Below are positions 43,251 through 51,314 of a DNA stretch of 64,000 bases, piece by piece. Positions within the stretch are counted from its first letter, which is position 1; the number at the start of each line of letters is the position of its first letter. The notes under the pieces are model-generated. The model was not told where the DNA came from. It ran no database searches and saw nothing but the letters and a program-made list of their open reading frames with translations. The position numbers and the translations under genes were made by a program. This DNA is from Flavobacterium humidisoli (GTDB lineage: Bacteria > Bacteroidota > Bacteroidia > Flavobacteriales > Flavobacteriaceae), in the NCBI RefSeq assembly GCF_023272795.1, contig NZ_CP096829.1:1240001-1304000 (forward strand), written 5' to 3'.

Positions 43251-43877
43251 ATGATAAAATGGATAACAAACCTGTTTTCATCAACGCCAAAAGAAGAGAA
43301 CATAGAAAATATGAAAAAATATTTAATCGTAGGATTAGGAAATATCGGTGCAGAATACGTAAACACTAGACACAATATCGGATTTAAAGTATTGGATTAT
43401 TTAGCCAAAAAAGAAGGGCTTTCATTTGAAACCGTAAAATTAGGTTCAATGGCTGAATATAAATTTAAAGGAAGAACCTTTTTTCTTTTAAAGCCAAATA
43501 CTTACATGAACTTAAGCGGTAAGGCGGTAAAATATTGGATGGATAAAGAAAATATACCATTAGAGAATATTTTGGTCATTACAGACGATTTAAATCTGTC
43601 ATTTGGTACGATTAGAATTAAGCCAAAAGGAAGCGACGGTGGTCATAATGGTTTAAAAAACATTAATCTAGTTTTAAATACGCAAAACTATACACGTTAT
43701 AGATTTGGTATTAGTGATGAATTCAAAAAAGGACAGCAGGTAGATTATGTTCTAGGAGAATGGACAGCCGAAGAAGAAGTAAAACTCCCAGAACGTTTAG
43801 AAACTTCAGCAGAAATTATTAGAACTTTTGGAACCGCTGGTTTAGAAAATACAATGACAACATTTAATGGAAAATAA
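43251..43877 (+). CDS. pth: peptidyl-tRNA hydrolase
   Basis: A 208-residue form from 43251, or 188 residues from the inner ATG at 43311 (MKKYLIVGLGNIG), which aligns with E. coli Pth. The catalytic His is in NTRHNIGF; the NLSGKAVKYW and GGHNGLKN blocks are intact. It releases peptides from prematurely dissociated peptidyl-tRNA. The -7 box sits 5 bases before 43251, so that start would need a leaderless mRNA, whereas 43311 leaves a ~60-nt leader. The 20-residue N-terminal extension (MIKWITNLFSS) is outside the family core. Confidence 0.93.
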   Translation: MIKWITNLFSSTPKEENIENMKKYLIVGLGNIGAEYVNTRHNIGFKVLDYLAKKEGLSFETVKLGSMAEYKFKGRTFFLLKPNTYMNLSGKAVKYWMDKENIPLENILVITDDLNLSFGTIRIKPKGSDGGHNGLKNINLVLNTQNYTRYRFGISDEFKKGQQVDYVLGEWTAEEEVKLPERLETSAEIIRTFGTAGLENTMTTFNGK

Positions 43878-43972
43878 AGATTTTCAGATGTTTATATTAT
43901 AAAAATGTAAATTATCAGTGAATTTAATTCAATTATAACGAAATAGTATTTTCAATTCCAAAGTTAAATGTC

Positions 43973-43980
43973 TAAATTTG
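43973..43980 (+). promoter_or_regulatory. -7 box TAAATTTG of sod
   Basis: An exact TAnnTTTG match 37 bases before the sod ATG. No clear TTG at -33. Confidence 0.45.
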
Positions 43981-44017
43981 GGATAAATTATTTATAAACC
44001 ATAAAAATCATAATACC

Positions 44018-44629
44018 ATGGCTTTTGAATTACCACAATTACCTTATGCATACGATGCATTAGAACCACATATTGATGCACGTACAATGGAAATCCATCA
44101 TACAAAGCACCACAATGCCTATACTACAAATCTTAATGCAGCTATTGCTGGAACAGATTTAGAAGGAAAAACAATCGAAAACATCTTAATCAACTTAGAT
44201 AAATCTAACGCTGCAGTTCGTAACAATGGTGGAGGTTTCTACAACCATAATTTATTCTGGACTGTAATGTCTCCAAACGGAGGAGGATTGCCTACAGGTG
44301 ATTTATTGGCTGCAATTGAAGCTTCTTTCGGATCATTCGAAGAATTTAAAGCAAAATTTGCTAAAGCTGGAGCTACACAATTCGGTTCTGGATGGGCTTG
44401 GTTAACAGTTCAAAAAGGAGGAAAATTAGAAGTTGTAGGTACTCCAAATCAAGACAATCCATTAATGCCAGAAGTTGCTGGTAACGGTGGAACTCCAATC
44501 TTAGGAATGGACGTTTGGGAGCACGCTTACTACTTAAACTACCAAAACAGAAGACCAGATTATATTGAAGCTTTCTTCAGTGTAATTAACTGGACAGAAG
44601 TTGCTAGAAGATTTGCTTTAGACAAATAG
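44018..44629 (+). CDS. superoxide dismutase, Fe/Mn family
   Basis: A 203-residue cytoplasmic enzyme with no signal peptide. Metal ligands are His27 ([11 protein letters not shown]), His77 (FYNHNLFW), Asp165 and His169 (DVWEHAYY). The glutamine in the C-terminal half (TPNQDNPL, Gln145) and Gly-Gly at 71-73 point to the manganese or cambialistic type. It dismutates superoxide to peroxide and oxygen. It is a single gene ended by a strong terminator with a GAAA loop. Confidence 0.95.
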   Translation: MAFELPQLPYAYDALEPHIDARTMEIHHTKHHNAYTTNLNAAIAGTDLEGKTIENILINLDKSNAAVRNNGGGFYNHNLFWTVMSPNGGGLPTGDLLAAIEASFGSFEEFKAKFAKAGATQFGSGWAWLTVQKGGKLEVVGTPNQDNPLMPEVAGNGGTPILGMDVWEHAYYLNYQNRRPDYIEAFFSVINWTEVARRFALDK

Positions 44630-44654
44630 TCTATTTAAAGAAAATAGAATATAG

Positions 44655-44693
44655 AAAAAAGACGGATGATCGAAAGATTGTCCGTCTTTTTTT
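44655..44693 (+). terminator. Rho-independent terminator of sod with GAAA tetraloop
   Basis: GACGGATGATC (44661-44671) pairs over all 11 bases (two G-T) with GATTGTCCGTC (44676-44686), with loop GAAA, flanked by A and T runs. Confidence 0.93.
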
Positions 44694-44763
44694 ATCTATA
44701 CTTTTTTATTTCTCTTTGGTCTATAATCTATATTCTCTTATCTTTTTTCTCTTCTTACAAAAT

Positions 44764-44835
44764 AAAAAAGGTGGAACTTCTTCCACCTTTTTTGCCCCAA
44801 ATCTACCATAAACTTAACCTACTAATGTTATGGTT
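44764..44835 (-). ncRNA. tandem small RNA, copy 1 of 4
   Basis: On the minus strand: -7-like TATCTTTA (44846-44839), the 5' hairpin-forming CCATAAC...TTATGG, the linker TAGATTTGGGGC, and a perfect 13-pair terminator AAAAAAGGTGGAA / TTCCACCTTTTTT (44764-44793) with loop GAAG. About 72 nt. Ends are estimates from promoter and T run. Confidence 0.65.
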
Positions 44836-44947
44836 CAGTAAAGATATGGCGACTATTTTTTTGAAAGAAACTTTTCGGATAAAAAGCAACTATATCCGAT
44901 TAAAGGTCTAGAATGGCTGTTTTATTAATTTGTTGATTTTCAACAAT

Positions 44948-45018
44948 AAAAAAGGCGGAATCTCTTCCGCCTTTTTTGCCCCAAATCTACCATAAACTAA
45001 CCTACTAATGTTATGGTT
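44948..45018 (-). ncRNA. tandem small RNA, copy 2 of 4
   Basis: Same layout as copy 1, 184 bases away. -7-like TACATTTA (45029-45022), conserved 5' part, and terminator AAAAAAGGCGGAA / TTCCGCCTTTTTT (44948-44977) with a GAGA loop on the minus strand. Relative to copy 1 one stem pair changes from T-A to C-G, a compensatory change. Confidence 0.7.
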
Positions 45019-45129
45019 CAGTAAATGTATGGCGGACATTTTTATAAAGAAAATTTTTTAGATGAAACGCAATTATATCCGATAAAAACATCGTAACAAC
45101 CTGTTTTTCAATTGATTGATTGTTTTAAT

Positions 45130-45200
45130 AAAAAAGGCGGAATTTCTTCCACCTTTTTTGCCCCAAATCTACCATAAACTAACCTACTAATGTTATGGTA
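45130..45200 (-). ncRNA. tandem small RNA, copy 3 of 4
   Basis: -7-like TACATTTA upstream, conserved 5' part, terminator at 45130-45159 with GAAA loop. One stem position is C against A on the plus strand but U-G on the minus strand, so pairing is kept only in minus-strand RNA. Confidence 0.7.
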
Positions 45201-45312
45201 TAGTAAATGTATGGTGGTTATTATTGTGATGAAAAAAATTTAGATGAAAGGTAAGTAAATCCGATTAAGAGATATAATCGGCTGTTTATAAATTGTTTGA
45301 GTTAATTCCAAT

Positions 45313-45384
45313 AAAAAAGGTGGAATTTCTTCCACCCTTTTTGCCCCAAATCTACCATAAACTTAACCTACTAATGTTATGGTA
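45313..45384 (-). ncRNA. tandem small RNA, copy 4 of 4 (purF-proximal, best promoter)
   Basis: Full promoter TTTG-N20-TACTTTTG (45419-45388), conserved 5' hairpin and linker, terminator at 45313-45342 with GAAA loop. A second stem position (A against C on plus) is again G-U only in minus-strand RNA. This copy sits 100 bases beyond the purF stop. Confidence 0.75.
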
Positions 45385-45387
45385 TCT

Positions 45388-45419
45388 CAAAAGTATCATA
45401 GCTTTTCAATTTCACCAAA
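45388..45419 (-). promoter_or_regulatory. promoter of small RNA copy 4
   Basis: TTTG (45419-45416), 20 bases, TACTTTTG (45395-45388): exact fit to the Bacteroidota consensus. The other copies keep TAnnTTTA and a TTTCTTT-like upstream segment. Confidence 0.65.
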
Positions 45420-45483
45420 GAAATAGGATGAACGGCAAAAAAAACCGATGAAATGCACAATTTAACCTTTTGTTAGTATTTTA

Positions 45484-47382
45484 TTAATAAGCTCGAGCGT
45501 CTTTTCCTTCGTAAAAATTCATGAAGGCACGATTTACAACTCGATTTCCACCAGGAGTAGGGTAGTCTCCTGTAAAGTACCAGTCTCCTAAATTTTTAGG
45601 ACATGCCTTGTGTAAATCGTCTACAGTTTGGAAGATGATTTTTACTTCGGCATTTATTTCTGGTGAGCTTAACATTTCTGCAATTTTATCTGAAATCTCC
45701 TCGTCTGTAAATTGGTCGTAAATTGCTGTTACGTAGTTTACCACATCTTTATCAAGGAAATTTTCTTGTGCTTTACATTTTGCATATACTTCATCTACAA
45801 TATGGTAAAGGTTTCTTTCTTTTAATAAAGCAAGAGCTGCTCTAAAGGCTACTAGACCTTCTAGTTTTGCCATATCAATTCCATAACAATCTGGGTAACG
45901 AATTTGTGGTGCAGATGAAACGATTACGATACGTTTTGGTTTCAAGCGATCCATCATTTTAATGATGCTCATTTTCAATGTAGTACCACGAACAATACTG
46001 TCGTCTATAATAACCAGATTATCTTCTGGTTTAATTACGCCATACGTAACATCGTAAACGTGGGCAACTAAATCGTCACGGCTGCTGTCTTCGGTAATAA
46101 AAGTTCTAAGTTTAGCATCTTTAATTGCTACTTTCTCTGTACGAATCTTTACAGCTAAAAGTTCTTGAAGGGTTTCTGTTGTTAATGTATTTCTATTTTC
46201 AAGAATATAATTGTTTTTTCTCTGGTTTAAGAAATCCTGAGCAGCTTCAACTAAACCATAAAAAGAAGTTTCGGCTGTATTTGGAATATAAGAGAAAACA
46301 GTGTTATCTGTATCGCTGTCAATTGCTTTAAGAACAGCAGGTAAAATTAATTTTCCTAAATCTTTACGTTCTTGGTAAATTTCGGCATCACTTCCTCTTG
46401 AGAAATAAATTCTTTCGAACGAACAAGCTTTTTTGATTGTTGGTTCCAAGATTTGATTCATAGAAACATTTCCGTTTTTCTTGATGATTAAAGCGTGGCC
46501 AGGATCGATTTCTTGAACGCTTTCAAAAGGAACGTTGAATACAGTTTGAATAACAGGTCTTTCAGAAGCTACAACTACGACTTCGTCATCTTGATAAAAG
46601 TAAGCTGGACGAATTCCTGCCGGATCTCTAAAAACAAATGCATCACCATGGCCTAATAAACCTGCCATAGCATAACCTCCGTCTAAGTTTTTAGCCGAAC
46701 GCCCTAATATTTTGGCAATATCCAAACGTTCTGCAATTACTGGAGAAGCTTCTCTTTTTGAGTAACCTTCAGCTTTACAGTCTTGATACAATTGCATTAC
46801 TTCCTTATCCAAGAAGTGACCAATTTTTTCCATTACCGTAACAGTGTCAGCCATTTCTTTTGGATGCTGCCCTAATTCAACAAGATTTTCGAAAAGCTCT
46901 TTAACATTGGTCATGTTAAAGTTCCCAGCCAAAATCAAGTTACGGTGCATCCAGTTACTTTGACGTAAAAATGGGTGAACACTCTCGATGCTGTTTTTCC
47001 CAAAAGTTCCGTAACGAACGTGGCCTAAAAACAATTCTCCAACGTACGGGATATTTGCTTTTAGTTCTTTCATGTCGTCTCCAAGTTCTGGATGCGCTTT
47101 TAGTTCTTCGCTAACGCGCTCATTGATTTGTTTGAAAACATCTTGGATAGGCTGCGAATGATTTGATCGAACTCTGCTAATATAGCGCTGTCCAGGTTCA
47201 ACATCAAATTTAATGCTAGCAAAACCAGCTCCGTCTTGTCCGCGGTTGTGCTGTTTTTCCATCATTAAATACATCTTCTGGATTCCGTAGAAAGCAGTTC
47301 CGTATTTTTCTTTATAATATTCAAGCGGTTTTAGTAGTCTAACTAAGGCTATACCACATTCGTGTTTTAAAGCGTCGCTCAT
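45484..47382 (-). CDS. purF: amidophosphoribosyltransferase-like protein (PurF family, long form)
   Basis: A 632-residue protein. A class II glutamine amidotransferase domain comes first, with Cys9 (HECGIALVRL) as the probable catalytic residue after an 8-residue propeptide. The PRPP-binding phosphoribosyltransferase domain carries LVIIDDSIVRGTTLKMS near residue 445. It makes 5-phosphoribosylamine in purine synthesis. It is about 130 residues longer than E. coli PurF, with extra sequence within the amidotransferase part and at the C-terminus. A terminator separates it from the upstream PfkB kinase gene. Whether this is the only PurF of the cell cannot be judged here. Confidence 0.85.
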   Translation of the reverse strand: MSDALKHECGIALVRLLKPLEYYKEKYGTAFYGIQKMYLMMEKQHNRGQDGAGFASIKFDVEPGQRYISRVRSNHSQPIQDVFKQINERVSEELKAHPELGDDMKELKANIPYVGELFLGHVRYGTFGKNSIESVHPFLRQSNWMHRNLILAGNFNMTNVKELFENLVELGQHPKEMADTVTVMEKIGHFLDKEVMQLYQDCKAEGYSKREASPVIAERLDIAKILGRSAKNLDGGYAMAGLLGHGDAFVFRDPAGIRPAYFYQDDEVVVVASERPVIQTVFNVPFESVQEIDPGHALIIKKNGNVSMNQILEPTIKKACSFERIYFSRGSDAEIYQERKDLGKLILPAVLKAIDSDTDNTVFSYIPNTAETSFYGLVEAAQDFLNQRKNNYILENRNTLTTETLQELLAVKIRTEKVAIKDAKLRTFITEDSSRDDLVAHVYDVTYGVIKPEDNLVIIDDSIVRGTTLKMSIIKMMDRLKPKRIVIVSSAPQIRYPDCYGIDMAKLEGLVAFRAALALLKERNLYHIVDEVYAKCKAQENFLDKDVVNYVTAIYDQFTDEEISDKIAEMLSSPEINAEVKIIFQTVDDLHKACPKNLGDWYFTGDYPTPGGNRVVNRAFMNFYEGKDARAY

Positions 47383-47430
47383 TGTTTTTTGTTGTTTGTG
47401 TGTTGTTGTAAGTTGTGTGTATTAACGTAA

Positions 47431-47459
47431 TAAAAAAGCCCCGTTTTATCGAGGCTCTT
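47431..47459 (-). terminator. terminator after the PfkB-family kinase gene
   Basis: On the minus strand AGCCTCG (47456-47450) pairs with CGGGGCT (47443-47437), with one T-G pair, followed by a T run. Confidence 0.8.
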
Positions 47460-47464
47460 AGGCA

Positions 47465-48388
47465 TTATATTTCTATGTCAAACTGAGTTAACGACTTAAA
47501 TTGCTGTAATCGAATCGCTACTTCGGCTTTGCTTAATGATTCCATCCTTTCAGTTCCAAATTTCTCCACACAGAATGAAGCTAAATTTGAACCGTAAATA
47601 ATTGCATTCTTCATGTTGTTGAATGAAATGTTTTCGCTTTGTGCTATAAATCCAGAGAAACCACCTGCGAAAGTATCTCCAGCTCCTGTTGGATCAAAAA
47701 CATCTTCTAATGGTAAAGCTGGTGCAAAGAATACTTCTCTGTTGTGGAATAAAAGTGCTCCATGCTCTCCTTTTTTGATCACCACATATTTTGGTCCCAT
47801 GTCTTGGATTTTAGAAGCTGCTTTTACTAATGAATATTCGCCAGAAAGCTGTCTCGCTTCTTCGTCATTGATTGTAATAACATCTACACGTTTAATAACG
47901 TCTAATAATTCTGGAAGAGCGCAATCCATCCAAAAGTTCATTGTATCTAGAACAACTAATTTTGGTTTTTTCTCCATTTGGTCTAAAACACTGCTTTGTA
48001 CTAATGGGTGTAAGTTTCCTAACATTACAACATCAGCATCTTTGTAGTTTTGAGGAACCTTTGGCTGAAAATCAGCTAAAACATTCAATTCCGTTACAAG
48101 AGTGTCTCTAGAGTTTAAATCATTGTGGTATAAACCGCTCCAGAAAAAAGTCTTTCCACCTTTTACAATTTCGATACCAGAGATATCAATATTTTTTGAA
48201 GTTAAAAGATCTAAATGTTCTTGAGGGAAATCGTCGCCAACTACAGAAACAATGGCCGATTGCAAGTTAAAAAAGGATGCTGATAAACCAATATACGTTG
48301 CAGCACCACCTAATATTTTATCTGTTTTTCCGAAAGGAGTTTCAATCGCGTCGAAAGCAACTGTTCCAACAATCAATAGTTTATTCAT
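47465..48388 (-). CDS. PfkB-family sugar/nucleoside kinase
   Basis: A 307-residue ribokinase-fold enzyme. The N-terminal GGAATYIGLSAS block (27-38) and the C-terminal signature DPTGAGDTFAGGF with catalytic Asp238 are present. It would phosphorylate a sugar or nucleoside with ATP; the substrate is not readable. It sits upstream of purF and is separated from it by a terminator, so nucleoside salvage is only a loose hint. Confidence 0.88.
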   Translation of the reverse strand: MNKLLIVGTVAFDAIETPFGKTDKILGGAATYIGLSASFFNLQSAIVSVVGDDFPQEHLDLLTSKNIDISGIEIVKGGKTFFWSGLYHNDLNSRDTLVTELNVLADFQPKVPQNYKDADVVMLGNLHPLVQSSVLDQMEKKPKLVVLDTMNFWMDCALPELLDVIKRVDVITINDEEARQLSGEYSLVKAASKIQDMGPKYVVIKKGEHGALLFHNREVFFAPALPLEDVFDPTGAGDTFAGGFSGFIAQSENISFNNMKNAIIYGSNLASFCVEKFGTERMESLSKAEVAIRLQQFKSLTQFDIEI

Positions 48389-48411
48389 TTTATGAATTTC
48401 GAATTAGGGTG

Positions 48412-48442
48412 CAAAGATACTTCATAAGTTACAATCTTGCAA
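48412..48442 (-). promoter_or_regulatory. promoter of the PfkB-family kinase gene
   Basis: On the minus strand TTG (48442-48440), 20 bases, TATCTTTG (48419-48412). It ends 24 bases before the ATG. The rest of the gap to 48687 shows nothing recognisable. Confidence 0.65.
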
Positions 48443-48687
48443 TGGTTTAGGTTCTCAAAATTTTCTTAAAAAAATGACAACGATTTCGGAGTAAAACTAT
48501 TGTAAATGAATTGGTTAAAATTGATTTTTTGACGAGATTAAAATATGTTTTTTAGATTTAAATTGCAAGTTTTTTGAAAATAATTGCGAATAATTTACAA
48601 CTGATTCTTCTGTCTTAATTTTTTAAATCAAGAAGATTTTCTTTTCTCACTTATAACACGAAAAATTATTTGCGTATGATTCTTTAT

Positions 48688-49590
48688 TTATTTTATATTT
48701 TTAATCCAATTGATAGCATCTTTCATAGGTTCTTCAGAGCTTGAAAATGCGGTATTGTGACCCAAGTTTGGAAATAACTTATATTCGTAAGCTTTTCCTT
48801 TTAATTTTAATTTATCAAGATATTCAATTGATAATTTCACAGGAACTTGAATGTCTTTGCCTCCAAAAATCCAGATTCCTGGAATTGATAATTTAGAAAG
48901 AACACCTTCAGGATCTGTGTCAATAAATTCGTATTTATCAGGGTCATTGAATACATGTTTTCTTGCTTCTTCTTCTGAATGTGTGTCCCAAAATAAATTA
49001 TTTCCATTTGTATAAAATTGGAATCTCAATTGTTCTTTAACCGTTATAAGAGCTCCGCTAAATATTGTCATAAATTTGACTTTCTTATTTTTCTCTGCAG
49101 CCAATGGAATGATCCAGCCAGCTTGACTACCACCGATTAAGCCGATTGGTATTTTAGTATTTGACAGAGATTTAGATAAAGTGTTTACAGCAGCGCTTGC
49201 ATCTAAAGACAAAAGATTTAGATTGGAGAAATCAACATTGTTGGTTCCTACTTCTGGTCCGGCATATACACCCGCTGATTCACCGACTCCGCGTTTATCA
49301 TACGTTAAAACCGCAATTCCATTGTTGGCTAGAATTGTAGCAAAGTCTAACATTCTTTTTTCTTGCCCAGATCCATGAACAATAACAACGGCAGACTGAA
49401 TGTTATTAGGTATAAAAACAGTTCCAGCGAGTGAAATTCCTTCACTTACAAATTTTATTTCTTTAGTAGCAAAGTTTGTTGGAATTGCTGTGGCATAATT
49501 AGTGACAGAAAACAACAATATTAAAAGAGAATATGTATATGTTTTTTTTGCTCTTAAGATGCGTTTAAATATTGTCGTTTTATTTTTCAT
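48688..49590 (-). CDS. exported alpha/beta hydrolase of an ECF sigma operon
   Basis: A 300-residue alpha/beta hydrolase with an N-terminal hydrophobic segment (about 18-35) after a very basic start, so exported or membrane-anchored. HGSGQEKR (72-79) is the oxyanion block, GGSQAG with Ser155 the nucleophile elbow, FGGKDIQVP the likely acid and NLGHNTAF the His. It resembles serine peptidase/esterase-like BAAT/S9-type hydrolases. It begins 8 bases after the upstream membrane protein gene, so it is the third gene of the sigma factor operon. Confidence 0.82.
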   Translation of the reverse strand: MKNKTTIFKRILRAKKTYTYSLLILLFSVTNYATAIPTNFATKEIKFVSEGISLAGTVFIPNNIQSAVVIVHGSGQEKRMLDFATILANNGIAVLTYDKRGVGESAGVYAGPEVGTNNVDFSNLNLLSLDASAAVNTLSKSLSNTKIPIGLIGGSQAGWIIPLAAEKNKKVKFMTIFSGALITVKEQLRFQFYTNGNNLFWDTHSEEEARKHVFNDPDKYEFIDTDPEGVLSKLSIPGIWIFGGKDIQVPVKLSIEYLDKLKLKGKAYEYKLFPNLGHNTAFSSSEEPMKDAINWIKNIK

Positions 49591-49598
49591 TTTTAATT

Positions 49599-50003
49599 TT
49601 ATAGTTGATATTTCTTATCAAAGTAATTTTTCAAAATCCCAACCTGAATCAAAATCATAATGGGAACTATTAAAATGGCATACAAAATATTTTTAGAGAA
49701 ATGAATTCCTGAAAAGGCTGTTGACATTCTATCAGAGTATAATTTCCCAACTTCGTCAATTTTGAAATCAGTTTCTGAAACTGAGAATAGAGATACATAA
49801 ATTACTAATGCTGCTATAGCCAAGCCAATCGAAATCCAGATTGGTTTAGAAATTAAAGGCTTGTACGCTTTCAATTTTTTCTCTTCTAAAATTTGAACAT
49901 TTGCCATAATTTTTGAAGTGAAATCTATTGATGGTGACTGCAGTTTTTCCTCAGCCATCATTTTATCAATAAGTTGTTCTATATTTTTATCGCTCTCTCT
50001 CAT
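49599..50003 (-). CDS. small membrane protein, probable anti-sigma factor partner
   Basis: A 134-residue protein with a soluble N-terminal part (1-50, Glu/Lys-rich) and two transmembrane segments (about 53-73 and 104-125). It overlaps the ECF sigma gene by 17 bases, the usual arrangement for an anti-sigma factor. I recognise no anti-sigma domain motif (no HxxxCxxC zinc motif), so the role rests on position and topology. Confidence 0.6.
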   Translation of the reverse strand: MRESDKNIEQLIDKMMAEEKLQSPSIDFTSKIMANVQILEEKKLKAYKPLISKPIWISIGLAIAALVIYVSLFSVSETDFKIDEVGKLYSDRMSTAFSGIHFSKNILYAILIVPIMILIQVGILKNYFDKKYQL

Positions 50004-50574
50004 AACATTCTATTATTTCTGGTTCTAACTGCTGTCTCAAAATTACAGCTAATTTCTGTCGGCTCCTAAATAATTTTACTTTCGCATTATTGGCCGAAAT
50101 GTTCATTATTTTTCCGATTTCTTCTAAATTCTGATCATCAAAATAAAATAAAGTTAAAAGAAAGTTTTCGTCGCTGGGTAATAAATTTAAACATTTTTGA
50201 ATGGTTTGCTTTCGTTCTTTTTCTTCCAAAGCACTTAAAGCATTGTCCATTGTTTTGATTAAATGAGACGAAAAATCATCGATAGAAATATTTAAATCTT
50301 CCTTTTTATTTTTCTTTAAACGATCCAGACAAGTATTATAAGCAATTTTATAAATCCAAGTCGAAAATTTAGATTCTCCTTTAAATTTCGTCAGCGAATT
50401 ATAAATCTTTATAAAAGTGTCTTGGGCAACTTCTTCTGCTTCTTCCCGGTTTTTAACCATTTTAAGAGCCAAAGTAAAGATCATATCTTTATAACGATCC
50501 ACAAGAACGGCAAACGCACTGGTTTCGCCTTGCAGAATTTTATCGATATAATGTTGATCATGTATTGTGCTCAT
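49987..50574 (-). CDS. ECF-type RNA polymerase sigma factor
   Basis: A 195-residue sigma-70 family factor; the start at 50574 (MSTIHDQHYIDKILQG) is preferred to 50676. Region 2 is about 22-88 (VDRYKDMIFTLALKMVKNREEAEEVAQDTFIKIY, then FSTWIYKIAYNTCLDRLKK). Region 4 is about 125-180 (LEEIGKIMNISANNAKVKLFRSRQKL). It probably responds to an envelope signal through the overlapping membrane protein gene and transcribes its own operon with the exported hydrolase. Confidence 0.9.
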   Translation of the reverse strand: MSTIHDQHYIDKILQGETSAFAVLVDRYKDMIFTLALKMVKNREEAEEVAQDTFIKIYNSLTKFKGESKFSTWIYKIAYNTCLDRLKKNKKEDLNISIDDFSSHLIKTMDNALSALEEKERKQTIQKCLNLLPSDENFLLTLFYFDDQNLEEIGKIMNISANNAKVKLFRSRQKLAVILRQQLEPEIIECYERER

Positions 50575-50913
50575 ATTATATAGGACGACAGTTTGTTTGT
50601 TTAGGTTACAAGAATTGTGAAATAAATTCCAAAAAATAAATTCCAAAAAATAAATTCCAAATTCCAATCTTAGCATTTATATCATATAAAGTAGGAGTAA
50701 ACTTTGACAAGTCTGAATGTGATATAACTTTGTATTTTAAATTTAATAAAGAGGGGAGTTTCTAAAATAATTTTAGACTTTAAAATTAACTGATTATCAG
50801 TAGTTTTTGATATTTTGAGCCTAAAATTTGAAATTTTTCACCAAAAGTTGTAACCTCAATTTAAAAACCCTCGTCATATGGGATATATCAATCAATTAAA
50901 AACGTAAAATATC
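50575..50913. other. 339-base gap between divergent genes
   Basis: It holds a short tandem run of 'AAATAAATTCCA' units (about 50620-50665) and a TAACTTTG -7-like box at 50725-50732 on the plus strand. No ORF, RNA gene or terminator recognised. Confidence 0.4.
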
Positions 50914-51261
50914 ATGGACGACAAAATTTTAATTCCAATTAGCTTTTTCTTAATGATCTTCGGAATTGTTTATCTTATTTATTCAACAAGAAACAGAGAG
51001 CGTCTGGCTCTTATAGAAAAAGGGGTAGATGCCAGTATTTTTATTCAGGGAAAAGGAAATGGAGTTCCAGCTTGGAAAATCTTTGTGGTAAATCTAGCAT
51101 TCTTATTAATAGGTAGCGGTGTCGGAATTTTTCTTGCACTGTTAATTACCACTTATACCTCTTTAAACGACGGAGCGGTTTATCCTTCAATCATTTTCAT
51201 CATGGCGGGAATCGGACTTTTGACTGGATTTAAAACAGCAAAAGATTTGGATAAAGAGTAA
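50914..51261 (+). CDS. DUF6249-like small membrane protein
   Basis: A 115-residue protein with an N-terminal transmembrane segment (about 5-22), a short cytoplasmic stretch with RNRERLALIEKG, and two further membrane segments (about 55-80 and 90-108). The R-ERLALIEKG motif after the first helix is typical of the small DUF6249 membrane family often near ECF sigma genes. Function unknown. It is divergent from the sigma factor operon, so it may share its regulation. Confidence 0.65.
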   Translation: MDDKILIPISFFLMIFGIVYLIYSTRNRERLALIEKGVDASIFIQGKGNGVPAWKIFVVNLAFLLIGSGVGIFLALLITTYTSLNDGAVYPSIIFIMAGIGLLTGFKTAKDLDKE

Positions 51262-51282
51262 ATTAAGGAATAAAGTTAGTAC

Positions 51283-51314
51283 AAAAAACGCATCAAGTAA
51301 TTGATGCGTTTTTT
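51283..51314. terminator. bidirectional terminator between DUF6249-like gene and rnhA
   Basis: AAAAAACGCATCAA (51283-51296) pairs perfectly with TTGATGCGTTTTTT (51301-51314) around loop GTAA; its edge touches the rnhA stop codon. Confidence 0.9.

Noticed and set aside
44666..44911. Plus-strand ORF of 81 codons after sod
   Set aside because: It runs through the sod terminator and the first small RNA unit; its composition is that of AT-rich non-coding DNA.
44764..45384. Regular repeats that look at first like a CRISPR array
   Set aside because: The period is ~183 bases, the 'spacers' are related to each other, and each unit ends in a terminator. No cas genes are present.
47613..48047. Plus-strand 144-codon frame antisense to the PfkB kinase
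   Set aside because: A shadow frame; the kinase signature DPTGAGDT is on the minus strand.
50620..50665. Short tandem run of AAATAAATTCCA as a possible regulatory array
   Set aside because: Too short and low in complexity; no promoter or symmetry associated with it.
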